DNA of 64,000 nucleotides from Arcuatula senhousia. Its lineage: Eukaryota; Mollusca; Bivalvia; Mytilida; Mytilidae. The notes below the pieces were generated by a model, which saw nothing but the letters and a program-made list of their open reading frames with translations, made no database searches and was not told the DNA's origin. Position 1 is the first letter of the stretch, and each line of letters starts with the position of its first letter. The DNA lies in NCBI GenBank assembly GCA_963971305.1, contig OZ020304.1, forward strand, positions 79,050,355 to 79,114,354, written 5' to 3'. Below are positions 56,083 to 64,000 of the stretch, piece after piece. Made by a program: the position numbers and the translations under genes.

Positions 56083-58690
56083 CTAAGTCGACCGTCTTTG
56101 TCTAATTTCATCAAATAAAGAATATTTCTGGTAGTAAAAGATGCATTGTGGAATGGAGGCATTATCAGCCTGACAGGCGTTTATTTGAGACACAACAGTA
56201 AAAGATACCATAGGATACCATAGGATTAATTTATTATAGACGCTGGCTGCTTCTGCTGCCACTATATCCATATCTTCATTGTTCTCTACTTGAATATTTG
56301 TCTTCACGTGACTTCTGGTGTGGATGTTGTCAATGTCCAGTGTGAAGTCAAATTTGCATTCTTGTTTTTCCCAATACTTGTCTAGGGCTTTTTCAAAGTC
56401 AAGGACTTTTTTACAGTTTACAACTTTTTCAGGAAGGCTATTCCAAGTGTCCACTACTCTCTGGGTAAAGCTGAACTTTCTTGTGTTCAGTTTGGATCTC
56501 TCCTTTAATATCTTCTTATTGTGGCCTCTTGTAGTGGTTTCTGGCATAGATGGAAGAACCCTTCTGTGACCTCCATATCATATATACCAGACATGATCTT
56601 AAATGTCTCTATCATGTCCCCCCTGATCCTTCTATATTTTAATGTTGGCATTTTAAGCTTTTGAAGCCTTTCTTTGTATATGTTTTGTTGCCCTTCTTTG
56701 TACATTTTCGACTTTTTCTATGTCGGCAACTTTAAAGGGTGACCAGACCGATTCAGCATATTCAAGGTGTGGTCTCACTAGTGCTTGAAATAGGTATCTG
56801 AAGCTGCACTGATCAAGATGGGTGTATGTTCTTCTTATAAGGCCCATTATGCTGTTGGCTTTATTTACCTGATTTTGTATATGTGTTGTAAAGGACAGAT
56901 GTTCATCTACTGTTACGCCAATGTCCTTCTCCCCCTCTGATTTTTCCAGGTAAACTTTATCTCTTTTGTCGCTATATAAATGATAGCCTTTTTCCCTGCA
57001 ATTAGGTTTATTCTTACTTGATATGGTGACTAGCTTGCATTTATTTGGGTGAAATTTTAAGAGCCATTTATCCGACCAATCTTGTAGTCTGTCAAGGTCT
57101 GTCTGGAGTTTGATTTCGTCATCTTCATTTCTGATTTCTTTGTAAATTTTTGTGTCATCGGCAAAGAGGTATGTTGTGGAATCTACACATTCTGGCATGT
57201 CGTTAATGTAGATCACAAAGAGAATTGGACCCAGAACGCTGCCTTCGGGGATGCCACTAGTTACTCTATGCCTTTTTGACTCTACTCCATTGACCGACAC
57301 CCTTTGGGTCCTCCCTTCTAAGAAGTCCTCTACCCATCTGATCAGGGAGCTGTTAAGTTTATATCTCTTCATTTTTGAAATTAGTCTTCTATGTAGGACC
57401 TTATCAAAGGCCTTCATGAAGTCCATGTATATGGCGTCAATTGTGCCACCCTCGTCCAGCATCTTTGTCCATTCATCAATAACTTTTGGAAGTTGCAGAG
57501 TTGTCGATCTACCAGATATGAACCCGAATTGTTTCTTGCTGAACAAGTTGTTGCTCTTCATATGGTCTACTATTTGTTCTCTGATTAATTTTTCCATGAG
57601 TTTGCATACCACGCTAGTTAGGCTTACTGGTCGATAGTTTCCAGGGTCAGATTTTTCCCCCTTTTTGAAGAGTGCTGATATTTTCCCTTGCTTCCACTCA
57701 TCAGGGATCTTGCCTTTAGCTAGTGATTGATTGAAGATGATAGTTAAGGGAAGAGCAATTACTTCTCTTTGTTCTTTCAGAGCTTTGGGATGGATTTCAT
57801 CTGGTCCAGGTGATTTCGTGGGGTTTATATCTTTTAATAGTTTCTGTACCTCCTCTACTTTAATTTCTTTGAGTAAGCTGTCTTTCTTTATTTCAGGATT
57901 TATATAATCTGCTTTAGGTAGTTCACCTTCTGGTTCTTCTGTAAACACGTTACTAAAAAAGTTTGCCAGTAGCTCTGCTTTATCTTTGTCGGACTTCATG
58001 ATTATGGGCCTTCCACTATTATCACATGTCTTTAGCTCAGCTATACCAGTTTTTGCCTTTCTTTTGGAGTTTGCATACTGCCAAAACTTTTTGGGGTTTG
58101 ACTTGACATTCTTAGCTATATCCTTTTCCATCTTTAATTTTGCCTTCATGATAAGCCCTTTGACTTGATTTCTGAGTTTTGTAAATTCTTTGTATTTTTC
58201 TGGGTCATTTGTTTCCCTGTATCTCTGCCAACATCTATGTTTTTTCTTAATTTTACTTATCGTCTTCTCGTCGAGGGGAAGATAGTTATGTTTCCTGGCC
58301 TTAGCGTTTGCTTTACTGTTGCTGTGGGGTATACATTGCTTCTTGGCTTCTTCAAATTTTTCTATGAATATCAGGAATTGTTCTTCTGATGTCGTATCTT
58401 TGAGAATTTCTGTCCAGTTTAGGTTTAGTAGTTGGCACATTTGTTGGTAGTCCCCCTTAAAGAAGTTCCATCTTTCCCTTTTTGTGTTCTGTGTTTCATA
58501 GCAACATTTAAAGTCAAATTCTAGTCCACAATGGTCACTACTTCCAAGAGGGTCAACATACTTTAAGTTTCTTATCATGTCTTCCTCATTTGTGAAGATC
58601 AGATCTAAAGATATTCTCATGTTTTTCCATCTAAACATCGTGCACAATCTATGCACCCCTTGATTTTTCATAAGGCAGAGTCATACCTTT
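56083..58690 (-). pseudogene. CR1/jockey-type LINE, 5'-truncated, two frameshifts
   Basis: The frame 58671-56653 (672 codons) begins in the end of an APE-type endonuclease (SLDLIFTN, SSDHCGLEF) and covers the whole reverse transcriptase: SPGPDEIHPK, NYRPVSLTS, FMKAFDKVLH, SGIPEGSVLGPILF and catalytic LFADDTKIY. The chain is broken near 56660 and 56540, and continues in 56705-56505 (RRIRGDMIETFKIMSGIYD) and 56547-56083 (FSFTQRVVDTWNSLPEKVV), the usual C-terminal tail of CR1-like elements. Most of the endonuclease and ORF1 are missing at the 5' side. The RT frame is otherwise clean, so the insertion is fairly recent. It lies upstream of MAX on the same strand. Confidence 0.87.
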
Positions 58691-58829
58691 TTCCACGAAG
58701 ATATTTTAGTGACAATGTTTCTTTTCGTAAATCATATTCATTACCGTTTAAATTCAGCAGTGTACAGCATCGTTATAATATTCATTACAAATTCAGCATT
58801 GTACAACATCTTTGAATCACAATTTTATG

Positions 58830-59000
58830 GCCCGGCCAAACTGCAACAAGACACAAACAAACACCACCTTATTGATACTTTTGATAATACTTACAGATAC
58901 TTAGACGACATCCTTGCTCTTAAAACTCCACTTTCTCATACTTTATAAAAGCTAACTATCTATCAATCCTAAAGAATTAACCCTTACTAAATCTAACCAG
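58830..59000 (+). pseudogene. Reverse-transcriptase fragment with YLDD motif
   Basis: HHLIDTFDNTYRYLDDILAL followed, after a stop or frame change, by LSILKELTLTKSN. The YLDD block and following phrase belong just upstream of the KLYDKRDDFNF part seen at 21200, so this is probably a different piece of the same retroelement family. Dead fragment. Confidence 0.5.
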
Positions 59001-59944
59001 GGATTAATTGAATTAGTTAGTTCTCTTATACTAGATCTAACGCGGCCGGCGATAGATTTCGATTTATGCATTGTCAATGGAAAATTGCACACTAAGGCAC
59101 CAACCATTTTTATATGGAAAGGGGGGGGGGGTCCAACCTGATAATATCTTTTTTCTGCCAAAAGCAAAATCAATTTTTTTTCTAACACATTCAGAATATT
59201 TTTTTCTTCAGAAAAACAACTTTTTTTATTTGTTTTAATATGCATGTCCATTTATACTGGATTGTACTATCCCTACATTTATATTCGTATAATTTGTCTT
59301 CCGTATATGGTATCTTCTAAGTCTCACTCTATATCTGCTTATCTGTTTAAATATTGTCTAGCTATTTGGCCTTGCAATGCATTTGGTACTGTTAGTGTGC
59401 TGTAATGTAATTGACTTTGTGACTCTGAATTACCAGGTATTAAATAAAACTGTTTTGGATATCCCTGGAATTACTCAGTGTTTGTTCTTGTCTTAATTCT
59501 TTCCCCATTTTTGAACGTATGTATGTCATTCTTATTGTACTTCTCAAAGTTGCCTTGAACAGAAGAGTGGTCTAAATGCACACAGTAGTTTCTACCCATG
59601 GTAGTGATAATCATATCTTGTCTTAATTCCATTGCATGGTTGATCTTATACTTGTATAGCCGTAATAAGGGTTTAAATCATATGAGGAAAGAAAGGTTTG
59701 CCGAGTGCAGCGAGGCGAAAACATTTTGGGAAGGGTTTTGAGGCTATTTAAGCACCTAAAGGATCCAAGAAAATAATGCTAAATCCTGTATATTGGGCAT
59801 TCTCTGTGAGTAATTTGATGTCCATATATTATTTTTTGTCAGTATTGTTGCTATATCAGGAAACCAAATTCGTTCATAAATATGGATATCTTATTGAAAA
59901 AAATAACTGTTCACGTCGATTTTTGATTCTAAAAGGAATACCCG
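59001..59944. other. Intergenic DNA, unassigned
   Basis: AT-rich with a G-run at 59128-59139 and an isolated GCCGAGTGCAGCGAGGCGA (59699-59717) that recalls the family B left end. No gene seen. Confidence 0.3.
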
Positions 59945-60112
59945 TTTGTTGAATGGGCGGAATGGACTAGAGAAATAAAGGAAGACGTCTATGTTGTTCA
60001 ACCATTATATTCATGTATATCACGTCTAGATACGGCGACGTCATTGACGTCGTCGGTAGTTACAATAAATGTGCAAAATGACATGAGTGTACTTCGCGTT
60101 GATTTCACGACA
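59945..60112 (-). repeat. 3' LTR of the BEL/Pao element
   Basis: 168 bp, TTTGTTGAATGGGCGGAATG at the left and GTTGATTTCACGACA at the right on the plus strand. Same sequence as 62674-62841. Contains AATAAA on both strands and a GACGTCATTGACGTC palindromic stretch (CRE-like). Confidence 0.88.
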
Positions 60113-60302
60113 TTCTGGGGGCCGCAAAGAAAAGAGGAAAATGTGAAAATTGAAAAAAGCTGAAAAACTGAATAAAATACATACGAACGAAAAATGCTAC
60201 TCAATTGTCTCTGTATCAATAAAATTTGAATTTATCACTGAACTTGATTATCCTTATCAATATTACAGTCCATGTAACTGAAACTCTGATCACTTATGAC
60301 TT

Positions 60303-61712
60303 TTAATGTTTATTTCCCTGGTGTGTCAATCTGTAGATCCTTTCATTCGCTACTCTATATGCATCACGTAGTGGAACTTCTCGAATTCGTCTGGTGACAT
60401 CATCGGGCAAATCTGTAGGGTCATCCGTTTGCGTGTTGAGTTCAACGGGGTAGAGCTTAACGATAGGTCTTGTTGTACGACCTGAACTGGATTTAACTAC
60501 TGCAGCTCTAACGTGTCCATCATTTCCCACTACGAGTTCTTCCACAGTTGCTAACTTCCATGCGTTTCGTGGTTTATCCTCTTGGATGTGCACAACGTCT
60601 CCAACACTAATTGTTCGTTTGTTATCTCCGGTAGTACGATGGAATTCTCTAAGTGACGTGAGATATTCCGTTCTCCATCTATTCCAAAAGTGCTCGATAA
60701 CTTGTCTCTGAAATTGTGCACGTTTACATAGATCCCTATTATGAATACGAGTGTCCATGTCTATGTCTTGTAGTGGGTACGGCGTCGGTGTGATCCTACG
60801 TCCATAAAGTAAATGGGCGGGTGTCAAAGGCTCCTCGTCTTCGAAGTTCGGCGAAATGTATGTAAGCGGTCGGTCGTTGATAATTGCTTCTACTTCTACT
60901 AAAACGGTCTGAAGCATATCGTATGTTAGAAAAGATTGTCCAATTGTTTTACGCAAACACGATTTTGTAATCCCAATCATTCTCTCCCAGAATCCTCCGT
61001 ACCAAGGAGCTCGTTTCGGGATGAACTGCCACGAAGTTCCATAGTTGGCTAAGGTGCTAATGACCTTTTGCGATTTCGTTAATTGTTCAAGTGTCTCTGA
61101 AGCGGCCTGAAAAGTAGTGGCATTATCTGAGATCATTATCCTGGGTAGAGATTTTCTGCTCGTAAATCTTCGAAAGGCAAGAAGAAACGAATCTTCCGTG
61201 AGATCATTCACTAACTCTAGATGTATTGCACGGGTGCACGCACAAGTGAATAGACAAATATAAACTTTTGTTTTCAGTCCATTTAGTTTATCCTTGACAT
61301 ACAATGCTCCTGTATAATCTACGCCTGTAACTGTAAACGGCGATGTCTTGGTTAATCTCGTTTTCGGTAACGGAGCAGGATCGGGTGCCTTGTACGGTTT
61401 TCCTTCGTATTTTCGGCAAATTAAACATCGGTGTATTACGGCGTTTAAGCACTGTCGAATACACGGAATCCAATAGGTCTGTCTAAGATGAGTAACGGTT
61501 CCTTGCATACCTGCATGATGAAGTTGTAAATGTGTGTCCATTACTAAAAGTTTTGTAAAAGTGTGATTCCTCGGCAAGAGATACGGAAAGATCGCCGTCT
61601 CTTCTAAAGGCGCATTATGAATTCTCCCGCCACAACGAAGTAAGCTTTTCGGGTCCAAATACAATCGCAATTGTTTCACTAAATTTGCTCTTTTATCGGT
61701 GTTCGATTTCAA
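60303..61712 (-). CDS. BEL/Pao pol C-terminal part: integrase and DUF5641 tail
   Basis: Open frame of 469 codons. In order: an H2C2 zinc-binding module (HLQLHH...CLICRKYEG), the integrase catalytic core with acidic residues in TGVDYTGA, MISDNATTF and GGFWERMIG, and a C-terminal region (LTPAHLLYGRRITPTPYP, FWNRWRTEYL, VGDVVHIQED) as in DUF5641 of Pao elements. The enzyme inserts the element's DNA copy into chromosomes. The ATG at 61712 is probably not native: integrase is normally cut from a polyprotein, and the in-frame sequence just upstream reads on into pol-like residues before the deletion junction. The frame itself is intact. Confidence 0.9.
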   Translation of the reverse strand: MKSNTDKRANLVKQLRLYLDPKSLLRCGGRIHNAPLEETAIFPYLLPRNHTFTKLLVMDTHLQLHHAGMQGTVTHLRQTYWIPCIRQCLNAVIHRCLICRKYEGKPYKAPDPAPLPKTRLTKTSPFTVTGVDYTGALYVKDKLNGLKTKVYICLFTCACTRAIHLELVNDLTEDSFLLAFRRFTSRKSLPRIMISDNATTFQAASETLEQLTKSQKVISTLANYGTSWQFIPKRAPWYGGFWERMIGITKSCLRKTIGQSFLTYDMLQTVLVEVEAIINDRPLTYISPNFEDEEPLTPAHLLYGRRITPTPYPLQDIDMDTRIHNRDLCKRAQFQRQVIEHFWNRWRTEYLTSLREFHRTTGDNKRTISVGDVVHIQEDKPRNAWKLATVEELVVGNDGHVRAAVVKSSSGRTTRPIVKLYPVELNTQTDDPTDLPDDVTRRIREVPLRDAYRVANERIYRLTHQGNKH

Positions 61713-62589
61713 ATTTTCGATCTCGGATGAATATTCTGTTTGTTGATATCTTGCGACTGGCCTAGAGACTCGAGTCCTCGAACGTAGGCTTCTAGTTTGT
61801 CTCCATAGTGGCGTAAACTACCAAGATCATAACACGGGGGCGGCAAATTCATGAGCGCTTTCATGTAAGCATTTACAATCTTATGAGGTTGACCAAATCT
61901 TTGTGTAAGTAGATCAATTGCAGTTTCATAATTGGCGTTAGTTAGCGGAAACCCTTCAATGGACTGAATGGCAATACCTCGTAATTGTGCTTTCAGATAG
62001 CTAAACTTCTGTATCTCAGTAAGTGTATCATTTGAATGTATAGTAGATTCATATGCGTCCCAAAACGTTTGCCATGTAAGTATATCTCCGTCAAAATACG
62101 GTAGGTCTAGTTTAGGAAGACGATGGCTTTGACTGTTTGTGCGTGATACCGATGTGAGATTGTGGTTGAACGTATTACTTGTAGATTGCGTGTATGGGTT
62201 GTGTACGGACTCTGTAGCGGGTTGACTGGTTTGTACAATAACATTATCAGAGCTAGGCGGACATGAAGTTTGACCATGCTGAGAATATGAGACTGGCGAA
62301 AATAGATCAGCGTCAGGATTTAAGTGTGATGATGAAGTTTGCGGGGTTTGATGAGATGCAACAAACTTTTTGACGAGTTTGATTTGAGTTTCTAAATCGT
62401 ACATATACATATGTACTCATCTGTTTCTTCCATTTCGTTGGCGACATCATCCTCTGCGGTTGTGTCTAAAATCCTTCCGTTGATTTCCAATATAAATTTC
62501 TGTTTTTCCAATAGCGATTCCAATAATGTCATTAACTCCTCGAGTTTGAAGTCCGTTTTCTGCTTGAAATCTTCGAATTTCCGTAGCAA
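61709..62589 (-). pseudogene. BEL/Pao gag-like region (DUF1759), truncated
   Basis: Two overlapping frames. 62589-62392 encodes a short coiled-coil-like N-terminus (ELMTLLESLLEKQKFI). 62410-61709 encodes the DUF1759-type capsid segment (LPKLDLPYFDGDILTWQTFW, AIQSIEGFPLTNANYETAID, LLTQRFGQPHKIVNAYM). A frameshift separates them near 62400, and the second stops early at 61709 where the internal deletion joins it to pol. The zinc knuckles expected downstream in gag are missing. Structural role in the virus-like particle; not functional as it stands. Confidence 0.75.
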
Positions 62590-62673
62590 TCTTGTAACTC
62601 ATCCTTTATGGCCTGCACGAACTGCTTTCAGTTTCGTTTCCATCCCTGCTTATGAACGTGAACGGCACCAAAA

Positions 62674-62841
62674 TTTGTTGAATGGGCGGAATGGACTAGA
62701 GAAATAAAGGAAGACGTCTATGTTGTTCAACCATTATATTCATGTATATCACGTCTAGATACGGCGACGTCATTGACGTCGTCGGTAGTTACAATAAATG
62801 TGCAAAATGACATGAGTGTACTTCGCGTTGATTTCACGACA
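62674..62841 (-). repeat. 5' LTR of the BEL/Pao element
   Basis: Matches 59945-60112 throughout by eye. In the element's own orientation it begins TGTCGTGAAATCAACGCG and would carry the promoter for the element. Confidence 0.88.
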
Positions 62842-63359
62842 ACCCGATATCACATCCTGAATTTTATGGAAATGTTGTTTATCAGGCACAGAAATTCAAA
62901 AACAATCATATGAACATGGTTATTGAGCTTAAAAACTTATTAAAGAAAGGATACGACTTGAAAGTTTTAGTAAAAATCTGTAAATTTGATTGTTTTTGGG
63001 GTAGAAATATTGATAATTTTATAGTAACTTTAAAACTTTAATCCATTACCTCTTGACTAGTGTATGGTTTCAAAGTTCAAGCATTACAGCTATCAAATAT
63101 GTCGGTTTGTGTGATGATATACATCATTTCTTTGAATTGTTATGTCGGATTTAGAATCTGTTTGATTTTTTTTACATCAGTCGATAAATGTTTCTTAACT
63201 AGCTGTCAGTAAGTGCGAATGTTCTCATGAGAGCTCCTCTACGTCTCGTTGTTCTCGTATAGTGCTCTTGTTTTCTGGTTCTCTCTTTGTGATTTGAACT
63301 TTAATCGATTTGATAGACTAGAGTGTGTTATTTTTGTGTTTTGTACAAGATTATCAATA
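62842..63359. other. Intergenic DNA, unassigned
   Basis: AT-rich, non-coding, no element recognised apart from the target-site duplication at its left edge. Confidence 0.3.
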
Positions 63360-63656
63360 GGGGGGAGGTTGGGCCCAACCAATTAGTTTAACCACACCAC
63401 ATTTTATATATGTTTGTCCTAAGGAATCCTCGTCAAAGCTTTTCTTTGTCCCTGTCATCTATCTATATTCATTGTTTTATGTCCAGAAATGGGTCTCTCG
63501 TTTATAATTTAGGGATTGGTTTTTGAATCTTATGTATTGTATTTTTAGTCTTGGGTCAATGCAAGCGACTGCTGACTGTTTTCCATTGTGATTTTTAAAT
63601 TGTCGTTTCATTATGTTGGTTGTGTCGCGTACACGTATTCTACATTTCTTAATCGT
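63360..63656 (+). repeat. D repeat, forward copy, diverged
   Basis: GGGGGGAGGTTGGGCCCAAC, TTTGTCCTAAGGAATCC, TTTTCCATTGTGATTTTTAA and CGCGTACACGTATTCTACAT keep the D order; more diverged than the copies at 22000 and 51036. Confidence 0.6.
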
Positions 63657-64000
63657 CTATGTAAGGTGTGGCTCAGTTTACTAGTTTATGTAAGGTGTGG
63701 CTCAGTTTTCTAGTTTATGTAAGGTGTGGCTCAATTTTCTAGTTTATGTAAGGTGTGGCTCAGTTTACTAGTTTATGTAAGATGTTACTCAGTTTACTAG
63801 TTTATGTAAGGCGTGGCTCAGTTTACTAGTTTATATAAGGTGTGGCTCAGTTTTCTAGTTTATGTAAGGTGTGGCTCAGTTTACTAGTTTATGTAAGGTG
63901 TAGCTCAGTTTACTAGTTTATGTAAGGTGTGGCTCAGTTTACTAGTTTATATAAGGTGTGGCTCAGTTTACTAGTTTATGTAAGGTGTGGCTCAGTTTAC
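63657..64000. repeat. 29-bp minisatellite running off the window
   Basis: Unit GTAAGGTGTGGCTCAGTTTA followed by CTAGTTTAT, about 12 copies with few substitutions; it continues beyond 64000. It starts at the very end of the D repeat. Confidence 0.92.

Larger units (their letters stand above)
59945..62841 (-). mobile_element. BEL/Pao LTR retrotransposon with internal deletion
   Basis: Two 168-bp LTRs (59945-60112 and 62674-62841) appear identical by eye and are flanked by ACCCG (59940-59944, 62842-62846), a 5-bp target duplication. Coding order on the minus strand is gag-like then integrase. A primer-binding-like TGGTGCCGTTCACG begins just inside the 5' LTR (62670 downward). The element is 2.9 kb; intact members are about twice that. 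Protease, reverse transcriptase and RNase H are absent, so it depends on another copy. Confidence 0.9.

Noticed and set aside
60303..61712. Integrase frame as a domesticated host gene
   Set aside because: It lies between identical LTRs with a target duplication, so it is part of a young retrotransposon.
63657..64000. 29-bp repeats, also CRISPR-like
   Set aside because: No spacers; simple tandem array next to a D repeat.

Overview
This window is nuclear DNA of an animal, most likely a bivalve mollusc. It is AT-rich, its genes are split by GT-AG introns, and most of it is repeats of kinds common in bivalves: tRNA-headed SINEs, elements with tandem cores of about 160 bp, RTE-, CR1- and L1/Tx1-like LINEs, and a BEL/Pao element. 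The genus cannot be fixed from sequence alone. Coordinates of split genes were built by hand from splice consensus, reading-frame continuity and protein families I recognise; no search was run.

Genes, left to right. (1) 120-1142 (+): the last two coding exons of a Gly/Arg/Tyr-rich RNA-binding protein. (2) 5810-13997 (+): a three-exon multi-pass membrane protein, tentatively fuseless-like, with a second frameshifted copy of exon 1 and three tandem copies of the exon-2 acceptor. (3) 14816-35770 (-): a complete nine-exon ZNF830 (CCDC16) orthologue of 304 codons, convergent with gene 2. (4) 37648-42136 (+): a four-exon MGME1 orthologue of 301 codons, head-to-head with ZNF830. (5) 52693-55678 (-): a five-exon MAX orthologue of 151 codons, with a perfect CACGTG box just upstream of its start.

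Between and inside these genes the DNA is mobile and tandem sequence. Families A, B, C, E and F (labels used here only) are non-coding, with tandem cores and hairpin-like or microsatellite ends; A and B share core modules. A 2.2-kb TIR transposon carrying its own nested MITE sits inside a family C element that also contains a family A element (42481-46795). A BEL/Pao retrotransposon with LTRs identical by eye, but lacking protease, RT and RNase H, occupies 59945-62841. Two SINE copies have clear 13-bp target-site duplications.

The most unusual pattern is tandem duplication across splice junctions: ZNF830 exon 3 (61-bp unit), ZNF830 exon 6 (about 57-bp unit, roughly eight copies, later split by a retroelement) and exon 2 of the membrane-protein gene (93-bp unit). 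Each array multiplies a splice site next to a conserved exon. This resembles what the tandem-duplication (AGGT) model of intron gain and alternative splicing predicts.
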